From positions 34,843-98,842 of the forward strand of contig CABYMF010000002.1 in assembly GCA_902519955.1 (NCBI GenBank): a stretch of DNA of 64,000 nt. Reading direction: 5' to 3'. Shown piece after piece: positions 26,617 through 35,515 of the stretch (its first letter is position 1; the number at the start of each line of letters is the position of its first letter). This stretch comes from an uncultured Bacteroidota bacterium (lineage in GTDB: Bacteria > Bacteroidota > Bacteroidia > Flavobacteriales > Flavobacteriaceae). The translations under genes were made by a program, and so were the position numbers. A model generated the notes under the pieces. The model searched no databases and was not told the origin of the DNA. It saw only the letters and a list, made by a program, of their open reading frames with translations.

Positions 26617-27054
26617 ATGTTGTGGTCATTTCTAATGATCACTATGCTATCCTGTGACTCTAAACGTATGTCTGTTTCTGATTCTGAAATTGTATCTGCA
26701 TCTTTGTGGAGTATTAATGATCAACCACCATCATTCCCTGATTGTGAAAATTTAAAAAATAATCAGCATTTAGATTGTTTTAGAAATATTATTGAAATAG
26801 AAATAAATAACTTTCTTGATAATAAAGTTTTCCCTGTAGATTCAAATGAGTACATACTTACACTTAGAATAGATACAATTGGAAAATTTAGTTTAGATGA
26901 ACTTAATCCTTCAAATAAATTAGATAATACATCAATCAATTTGATCAAAAGTGCAGTAGAAAATATTCCAAATGCATTACCTGCAATAAAAACAAACGTT
27001 GGACAGTTCGTGGAAGTAAGTTTCAATCTCCCATTCAAACTTAAATATGAATAA
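26617..27054 (+). CDS. Lipoprotein resembling the TonB C-terminal domain
   Basis: 145 residues from ATG 26617, giving a lipoprotein signal with MITMLSC as lipobox; the frame is open further upstream to 26476, but that part overlaps the opposite gene start and has no signal-like order. The mature part PSFPDCENL...CFRNIIEIEINNFL followed by YILTLRIDTIGKFSL and EVSFNLPFKLK follows the layout of TonB C-terminal domains of flavobacterial energy transducers, without the usual proline-rich spacer. The two Cys may form a disulfide. Function is unknown. It overlaps ruvC by 8 nt. Confidence 0.65.
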   Translation: MLWSFLMITMLSCDSKRMSVSDSEIVSASLWSINDQPPSFPDCENLKNNQHLDCFRNIIEIEINNFLDNKVFPVDSNEYILTLRIDTIGKFSLDELNPSNKLDNTSINLIKSAVENIPNALPAIKTNVGQFVEVSFNLPFKLKYE

Positions 27055-27610
27055 AAAGCTTAATGATAACTCAATAATTATGGGAATTGATCCTGGGACA
27101 AATATTATGGGTTTTGGAGTAATAAAAATAATCAAAAATGAAATGAATCTAGTTGACATGATCGAATATAAACTACCTAAAACAGATGATCATAATGTTA
27201 AGCTTTCAAAAATATTTCAAAAAACATCTGAGTTAATCAAAAATCATAATCCAAATTATATTGCAATAGAATCTCCATTTTTTGGTAAAAATGTACAATC
27301 AATGTTGAAACTTGGAAGAGCTCAAGGAGTATCAATTGCTGCAGCATTAAATTTCAACATTCCAATAACTGAATATTCACCAAAAAAAATAAAAATGGCA
27401 ATTACAGGAAATGGTAATTCAAGTAAAGAGCAGGTAGCTAAAATGCTAAAAAGTATGCTGAATATAAAAGAATTACCAAAAAATCTTGACTCTACTGATG
27501 GTCTAGCTGCCGCTGTATGTCACTATTTTAATTTTGATAGTGAAAATGTGAAAAAAAAATATTCAAACTGGTCAAGTTTTATTAATAAGAATCCAGACAA
27601 GCTTGCTTAA
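27047..27610 (+). CDS. ruvC: Holliday junction resolvase RuvC
   Basis: Cytosolic endonuclease that cuts four-way DNA junctions in recombination repair together with RuvAB. 187 residues. The catalytic acidic residues are visible: Asp15 in MGIDPG, Glu75 in AIESPF, and the DSTDGLAAAVCH motif with the last acidic/His positions. Length fits. RuvA and RuvB are not in this window. Its start lies inside the end of the lipoprotein gene, and it converges with the M20 peptidase with 4 nt overlap. Confidence 0.96.
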   Translation: MNKKLNDNSIIMGIDPGTNIMGFGVIKIIKNEMNLVDMIEYKLPKTDDHNVKLSKIFQKTSELIKNHNPNYIAIESPFFGKNVQSMLKLGRAQGVSIAAALNFNIPITEYSPKKIKMAITGNGNSSKEQVAKMLKSMLNIKELPKNLDSTDGLAAAVCHYFNFDSENVKKKYSNWSSFINKNPDKLA

Positions 27611-28980
27611 TCACCAAAATGTTTATAAAAGTTTTGGATCGTCTCTATACCAAGAAAAAAGTTTTTAACTCCAAAGTTTTCATTCGGAGAATGAATTGCA
27701 TCACTGTCAAGTCCAAATCCCATTAAAACAGTTTTAATACCTAAAATACTTTCAAACATAGGAACTATTGGTATGCTTCCCCCGTCCTTTTGAGCAATAG
27801 GGTCAATTCCAAAGCTATCTTTATAAGCTTTTATTGCAGACTCATAGCCTTTAAAATCTTCTGGAGTAACATATGGATTCCCTCCATGGTGGGTTGAGAC
27901 TTGTACTGAAACTGTTTTTGGTGTAATATTCTCAATATGCTTTTTGAATAATTCACTTATCTTTTCCCAATTTTGATTTGGAACTAATCTCATAGAAATC
28001 TTTGCATGAGCTTCACTTGGAATAACAGTCTTAGATCCTTCACCGATATACCCACCCCAAATACCATTAACATCTAGAGTTGGACGAATAGATTTTCTCT
28101 CTAATGTAGAATATCCCTCCTCACCTTTTACATCAAAGAGGCCCAATGAATCTTTAAATTTTTGAACATTAAATTTTGATTTTTCTTCAATTATGTCACG
28201 TTTGGATTTTTCAATTTCTACAACATCATCATAAAATCCTGGAATAACTATTTTACCATTTTCATCTATAAGAGAGCTTATAATATCTGACAAAGTATTA
28301 ATAGGGTTAGCAAGTGTTCCTCCATATGTGCCAGAATGAAGATCTCTATTAGGACCAGTTAATTTAATTTCCATGTATGATAAACCTCTAAGTCCAACTG
28401 TTAAGGTTGGATTATCAAGACTACTCAGCCCAGTATCAGAAATTAGTATAACGTCTGCACTTAGTTTAGATTTCTTGTCAATAAGGAATTTCTCTAAATT
28501 TTCACTTCCAACTTCCTCTTCACCTTCAATCATAAACTTTACATTACAATTAAGCTTATTCTTCTTTATTAGCTGTTCAAAAGCTTTTATGTGCATAAAT
28601 ACTTGACCTTTATCATCACATGCACCTCTTGCAAAAATTGCACCTTCTGGATGAATATTGGTCTTCTTTATAACTGGTTCAAAAGGAGGGCTAGTCCAAA
28701 GTTCCAATGGATCTGGTGGTTGAACATCATAGTGGCCATACACGAGAATTGTTGGATATGAAGGATTGACTATTTTTTCACCATAAACTATAGGATGCCC
28801 ATCAGTTTCATAAACATTTGATGAATCACAACCAGACTTTAAAAGCTCATTTGATAACCAATTTGCTGTTGTGTTCATATAATCTGAGAACTTAGAATCT
28901 GCGCTTACAGATGGTAATTTCAAAAATTCAAATAGCTCTTTTAAGTATTTACTTTTTTCGTCTTCAGATAATGTGCTCAT
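27607..28980 (-). CDS. M20 family dipeptidase
   Basis: Zinc-dependent cytosolic peptidase of 457 residues. The metal ligands are readable: GHYDVQPP (His, and Asp after), ACDDKGQ with bridging Asp, EGEEEVGS with catalytic Glu and metal Glu, and a C-terminal DSDAIHSPNE His. The lid domain contains LHSGTYGG, typical of the carnosinase/Dug1-like M20 group that cuts dipeptides. It has no signal peptide. tRNA-Leu is divergent upstream. It probably completes digestion of peptides made by the exported peptidases. Confidence 0.93.
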   Translation of the reverse strand: MSTLSEDEKSKYLKELFEFLKLPSVSADSKFSDYMNTTANWLSNELLKSGCDSSNVYETDGHPIVYGEKIVNPSYPTILVYGHYDVQPPDPLELWTSPPFEPVIKKTNIHPEGAIFARGACDDKGQVFMHIKAFEQLIKKNKLNCNVKFMIEGEEEVGSENLEKFLIDKKSKLSADVILISDTGLSSLDNPTLTVGLRGLSYMEIKLTGPNRDLHSGTYGGTLANPINTLSDIISSLIDENGKIVIPGFYDDVVEIEKSKRDIIEEKSKFNVQKFKDSLGLFDVKGEEGYSTLERKSIRPTLDVNGIWGGYIGEGSKTVIPSEAHAKISMRLVPNQNWEKISELFKKHIENITPKTVSVQVSTHHGGNPYVTPEDFKGYESAIKAYKDSFGIDPIAQKDGGSIPIVPMFESILGIKTVLMGFGLDSDAIHSPNENFGVKNFFLGIETIQNFYKHFGD

Positions 28981-29006
28981 AGTTCATATATTTTTAAAAA
29001 CTTATA

Positions 29007-29014
29007 TATATTTG
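29007..29014 (+). promoter_or_regulatory. -7 promoter element of tRNA-Leu
   Basis: TATATTTG, identical to the box before tRNA-Val, ends 10 nt before the tRNA. Confidence 0.6.
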
Positions 29015-29024
29015 TTCACCTTTT

Positions 29025-29106
29025 GCGGGTGTGGTGAAATTGGTAGACACGCTAGACTTAGGATCTAGTGCCTAACAGCATGGGGGTTCGAGTCCCTTCA
29101 CCCGCA
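29025..29106 (+). tRNA. tRNA-Leu (anticodon UAG)
   Basis: 82-nt class II tRNA. Acceptor GCGGGTG pairs with CACCCGC at 29099-29105, followed by discriminator A. The anticodon arm is CTAGA-CTTAGGA-TCTAG with anticodon TAG. A long variable arm (TGCCTAACAGCA) and a T arm with GGTTCGAGTCC follow. CCA is not encoded. Confidence 0.97.
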
Positions 29107-29111
29107 CTATT

Positions 29112-30722
29112 TCAGTTAGAGGGTCTATAACCTGCTCCTTTAACAAATCTCCCAGGATATTCACCTGTATGCTCACTTCCAGATAGTACTTGTATACCAT
29201 TTACAAATACATCTTCAACTCCAACAGCAAACTGAAGTGGTTTCTCAAAAGTTGCTTTGTCCTCAATTAGTTCTGGGTCAAAAACTACAACATCTGCAAA
29301 ATAACCAGGTTTTAAATATCCTCTATTTTTAATACCTAGATTATTTGCAGGAAATCCAGTTAATCTACGAATAGCTTCCTCCATTGTAATTAATTTCTCA
29401 TCTCTTACATATTTACCAAGAACCCTAGCAAAACTTCCAAAAGCTCTAGGATGTGTTATAAAGTCTTTTGAAATATCTGAGTAAGATCCAGCATCTGAGT
29501 CAAAAGAAACCCATGGTAGCATAATCTTCTTTCTTACATTTTCTTCAGACATGCTAAAATATATACATTGGATTCTACTTCCATCTTCAATTATTAAATT
29601 AACTATAGCCTCTTCAGGAGATTCACCTCTTAATTCTGCTGCCTCAGCAATAGTCATACCTCGGTATTTATTTGACATAGATTGTTTATTAAAACCAACC
29701 ATTAAAATATCCTCAGGTGGTTGTTCTGAAAGTTCTTTTCTAATATCTTCAAAAAGCCTCTCCCTTACATCTGGTTTTGTCATACGATTGATCCATGCTT
29801 GTCTTCCACCTTCTTGCACCCAAGTAGGTATAACACCTGTCAGGCCTGTAGAAGAAGCAGGATAGGTATACATATCAGCCGTTATCCTTAATCCATTTTC
29901 TCTTGCAGTTTCAACTTTATTAATTACAGAATCTAATAAATGCCAATTTGGTTTTCTAGAAGTTTTAAGGTGATAAATCTGAGCAGGTATATCAGCTCTT
30001 TCAGCAATTTCAAGTAATTCATCAACGGCTTCAAGAACTCTAAAGTCCTCATTTCTCATATGGGAAATATATCTTCCACCATAAGAAGATGCAACCTTTG
30101 ATAGTTCAACTAGTTCATCCGTATCTGCATAATCTCCAGGAGCATAAATCAAAGAGGATCCAATACCAATTGCACCTTGCATCATAGCTAGTTTAACAAT
30201 ATTTCTCATTGATTCCATTTCATTAGGAGTAGCTTTTCTATTTGCATACCCAATTTCTTGAATTCTAACTGTTGCGGCACCAAGGTATGAGGCAATATTT
30301 GTTGATACTCCACTTGACTCTAAATTCTCCATTGCTTCACCAAAAGAAACATAGTTATTACTATTTATAGATCCACGAGGTCCAGGAGAAGTGCCTTCAC
30401 CAAAAACCTCTAATGTAACTCCTTGCTTTAAATCGCTTAGGGATCTTCCATCTTGCATTAAGGTATTATATCCCCAACTAAGCATGTTTATAAAGCCTGG
30501 AGAAACTACTTTTCCTGAAGCATCAATTAATTGATTAGCGATAAAATTATCTTTTTTCCCTACATAAAAAATTGTGTCATTATTTATAGCAACATTACCA
30601 ACATATCCTGTCATTCCGGTGCCATCGTGAATAACACCACCTCTAATTAGGACATCAACATTAGTAGGCTCATTTTCGCATGATAAAGTAAATATTACAA
30701 AAACTAAAAGTACTTTTTTCAT
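29112..30722 (-). CDS. Lipoprotein amidohydrolase of the N-acyl-D-amino-acid deacylase family
   Basis: 536 residues with a lipoprotein signal ending at FTLSC (Cys15), so it acts outside the cytoplasm. The frame starts with GGVIHDGTGM and has the D-aminoacylase-like core TLEVFGEG, HMRNED, YHLKTSRK and a C-terminal GYFADVVVFD. The usual His-x-His metal pair after the PGF segment is missing: the site reads PGFINMLSWGYN. The later metal ligands (Glu, His, His) seem kept, so it may use one metal ion. Activity on N-acyl-D-amino acids is plausible but not shown. It is coupled to the alkaline phosphatase gene by a 4-nt overlap. Confidence 0.85.
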   Translation of the reverse strand: MKKVLLVFVIFTLSCENEPTNVDVLIRGGVIHDGTGMTGYVGNVAINNDTIFYVGKKDNFIANQLIDASGKVVSPGFINMLSWGYNTLMQDGRSLSDLKQGVTLEVFGEGTSPGPRGSINSNNYVSFGEAMENLESSGVSTNIASYLGAATVRIQEIGYANRKATPNEMESMRNIVKLAMMQGAIGIGSSLIYAPGDYADTDELVELSKVASSYGGRYISHMRNEDFRVLEAVDELLEIAERADIPAQIYHLKTSRKPNWHLLDSVINKVETARENGLRITADMYTYPASSTGLTGVIPTWVQEGGRQAWINRMTKPDVRERLFEDIRKELSEQPPEDILMVGFNKQSMSNKYRGMTIAEAAELRGESPEEAIVNLIIEDGSRIQCIYFSMSEENVRKKIMLPWVSFDSDAGSYSDISKDFITHPRAFGSFARVLGKYVRDEKLITMEEAIRRLTGFPANNLGIKNRGYLKPGYFADVVVFDPELIEDKATFEKPLQFAVGVEDVFVNGIQVLSGSEHTGEYPGRFVKGAGYRPSN

Positions 30723-31771
30723 TTCTCTATGATTGTCCTTAATTTATCAAAAATTTCGGTATTATCATAAACACCCTTAAAGTTTTGGGCCTTATATCCA
30801 AAGCTAAAAACCGGAACCATAGTAGCAGTATGATCTCCAGACACATAATTATTTTTAACCTTGGATTTTAATAGATTACCTCCTGTAATTGCTGCTCCTC
30901 CAGTCTCATGATCAGCAGTTATTACAACAAGAGTATTGTCATCTTTATCTATAAAATCAAAAACTGTTTTAATTGTATTATCAAATTCAATCATCTCGCT
31001 ATTCATGTGCATAGGATCATTATCATGAGCTGCCCAATCTATTTGAGCTGATTCAATAAGAAGAAAAAAGGGTTTATCTAGATTCTCTAACTTTTGAATT
31101 GTAGATTCAACCAGAATTGGTAAAGATGGCTCTCTGCCTTTATGTTTTTCAATAGGTTCATCATAACTAGTTAAATATCCAATTTTATTAGAATTATTAT
31201 TCTTATATGTATCTATACTAGTTGCAAAAAAATAGTCTTCCATCTCAGCTATTAAATTTCTATTATCTGACCTATCATTAAAATATCTTTCACCTCCTCC
31301 AACAAAAAAATTTATTCCACTTTTTGCAAGCTGATTAGCAATATTTTCGTATTGATATCTATTTTTAACTTTTGCATAGTATGATGCAGGAGTTGCATGA
31401 ACTATAGTAGAGGTAACTATAATTCCAGTTGAGTAACCTAAATCCATACAAATTTCTAAAATACTTTTTACTGGTTTATAATTATCATCCATTCCAACCA
31501 CTCTATTTTTTGTTTTTACACCAGATGACATTGCAGTTCCAGCTGCAGCGGAATCAGTAATTAATTTGTCTGATGAGTGAGTCTTAATCAATCCAACATA
31601 TTTGGATCTCTCCAAAGATGTATAATTATTATTAGAGTACATTCCAGATGAAATCTGGGAAATTCCCATACCATCTCCAAGCATCATAATAATATTTGGT
31701 TTTTTTGAGTTTTGACTTTGGACTGTAAAACAACTTAAAGTAACTAAAAGAAAAAGGGTTTTTTTAATCAT
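30719..31771 (-). CDS. Alkaline phosphatase (PhoA family), secreted
   Basis: 350 residues with a signal peptide (1-19, ending TVQS). Metal and catalytic motifs of the PhoA family are visible: MMLGDGMG, the nucleophile Ser in TDSAAAGTAMSSG, IDWAAHDND with metal ligands, TADHETGG and SGDHTATMVP with the last His. Shorter than E. coli PhoA but within the range of compact bacterial forms. It releases phosphate from phosphomonoesters in the periplasm, possibly including the glycerol phosphate made by the phosphodiesterase at 17057. Middle gene of a leftward run waaA-phosphatase-amidohydrolase. Confidence 0.93.
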   Translation of the reverse strand: MIKKTLFLLVTLSCFTVQSQNSKKPNIIMMLGDGMGISQISSGMYSNNNYTSLERSKYVGLIKTHSSDKLITDSAAAGTAMSSGVKTKNRVVGMDDNYKPVKSILEICMDLGYSTGIIVTSTIVHATPASYYAKVKNRYQYENIANQLAKSGINFFVGGGERYFNDRSDNRNLIAEMEDYFFATSIDTYKNNNSNKIGYLTSYDEPIEKHKGREPSLPILVESTIQKLENLDKPFFLLIESAQIDWAAHDNDPMHMNSEMIEFDNTIKTVFDFIDKDDNTLVVITADHETGGAAITGGNLLKSKVKNNYVSGDHTATMVPVFSFGYKAQNFKGVYDNTEIFDKLRTIIEK

Positions 31772-31797
31772 GATGTAAAGTAAATTAAAAAAGATTA

Positions 31798-33033
31798 TTA
31801 ATTTAAATTTTTTATTAGCGAATCAATAACTTTTCTGTTGTTTTTTTCATTTTCGTAGACATAGTCTGAATTTATTTTACCTAATTTTTTTTCTTTTTCT
31901 TCTCTTAGACATAGCTCACTAAATACTTTTGAAAATTCAACAGAATTCTTGATTGATAATACACCGCCCAAATCTATTAAATCTTCAGCCTCTTTAAATC
32001 CATAATATAAATTTCCTATTATAACTGGACATGAAAAAACTGAAGGCTCTAGAATATTATGAAGACTATTTTTTGAAAAACCTCCACCAACATAACAAAA
32101 GTTTGCATATTTATACATGTGCTTAAGTTGACCAATTGAGTCAACAATTAATACATTTTTTTGAAAGTCTTCTTCTTTTATAAGGCATGATAGTTTGACA
32201 CAAGAATCTTCAAAAATATTCTCTAACTCATTTATTTTTTTTTGTGATACTTCATGAGGTGCAATAATAGACTTAATATTATTGTTTCTTATAGACTCTT
32301 TTATAATTTTTATATCTCTAGTCCATACACTTCCAGCAATAAAACATTTATTATTATCAATAAACTTTTCTATACTATTGATTCTTTTATTTTCATTCAG
32401 AGTTTTAATTACAGATGTAAATCTTGAGTCGCCAGATTTAACTACGTTTTGGATGGAGTACTTGCTAAGAATTAGTTTTGAGTTATTGTCTTGAACAAAA
32501 AAAAAGTCGATCATTTTTAATCTATTTAAAAACCATTTACCAAAAATTCCAAAATAAAAATTAGCCTGCTTAAACTTTGAAGAAACTGAATAAATAATTG
32601 AGTTATTATCTTTTAATTCAGATATATAATTTGGCCATAAATCATTTTTGATAATTACTGCAACTTTAGGATTTACATATTTAATAAATTTTTTAGAGTT
32701 ATTTGAAGAATCAACTGGAAGATAAGTAATAGAATCTGCGTGTTTATAATTTTTAACATTTTCATAGCCAGATGGTGAGAAAAATGTGACAAGAATTTTT
32801 AAGTTATTGACTTTACTTTTTAATTCTTCAATTATAGGCCTGGCAATTTCAAATTCTCCCAGTGATGATACATGAAACCAAATATTTTTTTCATTGGGAT
32901 TAATCTCTTTTTTTAAAATTCTAAAGGTATCTTTTCTACCTTGGTGAAATAGATTTACTTTTTTTGAAAATAATCTAAATGGTATGCTCAAAGCATTAAT
33001 AGTAATGATAAATATTTCATAAATTAATTTCAC
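31798..33033 (-). CDS. waaA: 3-deoxy-D-manno-octulosonic acid (Kdo) transferase
   Basis: Inner-membrane glycosyltransferase that attaches Kdo to lipid A. An N-terminal anchor precedes GRKDTF and the signature FHVSSLGEFEIARPII; CYVGGGFSKNSLHNILEP and PVIIGNLYYGFKEAEDL are typical WaaA donor-binding segments. Start: the frame opens at TTG 33075, but GTG 33033 is preferred because the protein then begins with the hydrophobic anchor as in relatives (411 residues) and leaves 41 nt for divergent promoters. The 33075 start (425 residues) remains possible. It pairs with lpxK for lipid A-Kdo synthesis. Confidence 0.9.
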   Translation of the reverse strand: MKLIYEIFIITINALSIPFRLFSKKVNLFHQGRKDTFRILKKEINPNEKNIWFHVSSLGEFEIARPIIEELKSKVNNLKILVTFFSPSGYENVKNYKHADSITYLPVDSSNNSKKFIKYVNPKVAVIIKNDLWPNYISELKDNNSIIYSVSSKFKQANFYFGIFGKWFLNRLKMIDFFFVQDNNSKLILSKYSIQNVVKSGDSRFTSVIKTLNENKRINSIEKFIDNNKCFIAGSVWTRDIKIIKESIRNNNIKSIIAPHEVSQKKINELENIFEDSCVKLSCLIKEEDFQKNVLIVDSIGQLKHMYKYANFCYVGGGFSKNSLHNILEPSVFSCPVIIGNLYYGFKEAEDLIDLGGVLSIKNSVEFSKVFSELCLREEKEKKLGKINSDYVYENEKNNRKVIDSLIKNLN

Positions 33034-33074
33034 TAAATCCTTTTTCCAAAAATACTTTTTTAATTTTGTTTTCA

Positions 33075-34205
33075 ATGAAAAAAATTAATATGGTTGACCT
33101 AAACGGTCAATACAGGAAAATTAGGTGGCAAATAAACAGAGAGATTAAAAAAGTAATTAAGTCCACCTCCTTTATAAATGGACCTGTTGTTAAAGAATTT
33201 CAAAATAATTTACAAGATTATTTAAATGTTAGACACGTTATACCTTGTGCAAATGGAACAGATGCTCTTCAAATTGCATTAATGGCACTTGACCTTAAAA
33301 GAGGAGATGAAGTCATAACTACTAACTTTTCATTTGCATCAACTATTGAGGTTATACTTTTATTGGGTTTAAAGCCAGTAATTGTTGACATCGATCCAAG
33401 AACTTTTAATATAGACCCTAGCTTAATAGAAAGTAAGATTACTAAAAAAACGAAAGTCATAATTCCTGTTCATCTTTTTGGTCAGTCTTGTAGAATTGAA
33501 GAAATAATTGAGATTGCAAACAAAAACAATCTTCAAGTAATTGAGGATAATGCTCAAGCATTAGGAGCAAAATATAAGTTTTCAAATTCAGAAAAACAGA
33601 TGTCAGGAACTATAGGTGATATTGGAACTACATCTTTTTTTCCATCAAAAAATTTAGGCTGTTATGGTGATGGGGGTACAATATTTACTAATTCAGATAA
33701 TCTAGCATATAAAATGAGAGGTATTGTAAACCATGGAATGTATGAAAGGTATTATCATGATGCAATTGGAGTTAATTCAAGACTTGATTCAATTCAAGCT
33801 GCTATTCTAAACGTTAAATTAAAATATCTTGATAAGTATAATAAAAGAAGACAGGAATCAGCACATTCTTATAATCAAGCATTTGAAAAAATTGAAAAAA
33901 TTAAAACTCCATTTGTAGAATCAGATATTGATTCTCACGTATATCATCAGTATACGATTAAGGTTCCTGCTGAAAATAGAGATGACCTTACAGAACATTT
34001 GTCAAAGAACAATATACCATTTGGAATATATTATCCTTTAGGTTTCCATGAACAAAAGGCATACAAACAAGAATTCTTTTCAGAGGGAGACTTCCCTGTT
34101 ACAAATGAAGTTAAAAATCAGGTTATTTCTTTACCAATGCATACTGAATTGTCAAGAAAACAGATAAAATACATTACTAATACTATCATTAGTTTTTTTG
34201 AATAA
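33075..34205 (+). CDS. DegT/DnrJ/EryC1/StrS family aminotransferase
   Basis: PLP-dependent sugar aminotransferase of 376 residues, probably making amino sugars for surface polysaccharide. The start MKKINMVDLNGQY matches relatives; a TTG three codons upstream is less likely. Motifs: PCANGTDALQIALMAL, VIPVHLFGQSCRIEEI, EDNAQALGA and FFPSKNLGCYGDGG with the PLP lysine. The related enzymes WlbE/PglE-type act on UDP-keto-sugars; the exact sugar cannot be told. No other sugar-nucleotide genes are adjacent. An exported amidohydrolase follows after 30 nt. Confidence 0.92.
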   Translation: MKKINMVDLNGQYRKIRWQINREIKKVIKSTSFINGPVVKEFQNNLQDYLNVRHVIPCANGTDALQIALMALDLKRGDEVITTNFSFASTIEVILLLGLKPVIVDIDPRTFNIDPSLIESKITKKTKVIIPVHLFGQSCRIEEIIEIANKNNLQVIEDNAQALGAKYKFSNSEKQMSGTIGDIGTTSFFPSKNLGCYGDGGTIFTNSDNLAYKMRGIVNHGMYERYYHDAIGVNSRLDSIQAAILNVKLKYLDKYNKRRQESAHSYNQAFEKIEKIKTPFVESDIDSHVYHQYTIKVPAENRDDLTEHLSKNNIPFGIYYPLGFHEQKAYKQEFFSEGDFPVTNEVKNQVISLPMHTELSRKQIKYITNTIISFFE

Positions 34206-34235
34206 TTCATCATTTCCTTTACTTTAGTTAAATCA

Positions 34236-35513
34236 ATGGTTAAAAAATTAATATTCTTTTTATTTGTGACATCAACTCTCTTGTCTCAGGATAAGTATAT
34301 CCACGCTGGAAAAGTTTATGAATCAAATACAGGTAAGTACTTATCAAATAAGACTATTATAATTTCGGATAATATTATAAGCTCTATTGAAGATGGGTTT
34401 ATTGAACCAAAAAATCAAAATATAGAATTATATGATCTAAAAACAAAAGTAATTATTCCAGGTTTAATAGATTTTCATGTTCATATGGAAAGTGAGTCAG
34501 GAGGAAAGGAAAAATATATTAATAGATTCCAAGACAGTAAAGTGGATGTTGCATTCAAATCTACAGTAGTCGCAAAAAAAACATTATTAGCAGGATTTAC
34601 TACTGTCAGAGATGTTGGAGGTTCAGGAGTCAATATTGCACTTCGAAATGCAATTAATCGAGGCCTTGTAGTAGGTCCAAGAATTTTTACTTCAGGAAAA
34701 ACTATTGCTACAACTGGTGGTCATGGAGATCCTACTAATGGATATAGGCAAGATTTATTTGATGATCCAGGTCCACAAGATGGAGTTGTTAATTCAATAA
34801 GTGATGCAAGAAAAGCTGTCAGATATAGATATAAAAATGGTGCAGATTTAATTAAGATTACAGCAACCGGTGGAGTTATGAGTATGGCAAAAAATGGACA
34901 AAACCCTCAATTTACAGAGGAAGTTATGAAGGCTATAGTAAGTACAGCAAATGACTATGGTATGCATGTTGCAGCTCATGCTCACGGTGACGAAGGTATG
35001 TTTAGAGCAGTAAAAGCAGGTGTAAAAACAATAGAGCATGGATCAATAATGAAGGAAAGAACAATGAAGCTTATGAAAGAAAAAAATGCCTATTTAGTCC
35101 CAACTATAAGTGCAGGAGAACATGTTGTAAAAATGGCCAGTATTCCTGGATATTATCCTGAGATAATTATTCCTAAAGCACTAGAGGTTGGAGTTCAAAA
35201 TAAGGCATCTACAAAAAAGGCATATGAAATGGGAGTTCCAATCTCTTTTGGAACAGATGCTGGTGTTTTTCCTCATGGAGATAATGCAGGAGAATTTGTT
35301 TATTGGGATGAAATAGGGATTCCTACTGAATATTCTTTAAGGGCAGCAACTATTACTAATGCAAAACTTTTAAATATGGAGAATTTGTTAGGACAAATAA
35401 AAAAAGGCTTTTATGCTGATATAATTGCTACCAATAATAGCCCTCACGAAGATATCTCTACTTTAAAAAATGTTGTTTTTGTAATGAAAGATGGAAAAGT
35501 TTACAAGAAATAG
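34236..35513 (+). CDS. Secreted amidohydrolase (Xaa-Pro dipeptidase / imidazolonepropionase-like)
   Basis: 425 residues with a signal peptide ending near LLSQD (17). The amidohydrolase metal ligands are complete: DFHVHME (His-x-His), the Lys in DLIKITATGG, HVAAHAHGDEG and IEHGS His, and GTDAG Asp. The layout is that of the exported Xaa-Pro dipeptidase-like branch of the superfamily. Probably cleaves peptide or cyclic amide bonds in the periplasm. Unlike the amidohydrolase at 29112 its HxH pair is intact. Confidence 0.88.
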   Translation: MVKKLIFFLFVTSTLLSQDKYIHAGKVYESNTGKYLSNKTIIISDNIISSIEDGFIEPKNQNIELYDLKTKVIIPGLIDFHVHMESESGGKEKYINRFQDSKVDVAFKSTVVAKKTLLAGFTTVRDVGGSGVNIALRNAINRGLVVGPRIFTSGKTIATTGGHGDPTNGYRQDLFDDPGPQDGVVNSISDARKAVRYRYKNGADLIKITATGGVMSMAKNGQNPQFTEEVMKAIVSTANDYGMHVAAHAHGDEGMFRAVKAGVKTIEHGSIMKERTMKLMKEKNAYLVPTISAGEHVVKMASIPGYYPEIIIPKALEVGVQNKASTKKAYEMGVPISFGTDAGVFPHGDNAGEFVYWDEIGIPTEYSLRAATITNAKLLNMENLLGQIKKGFYADIIATNNSPHEDISTLKNVVFVMKDGKVYKK

Positions 35514-35515
35514 TC

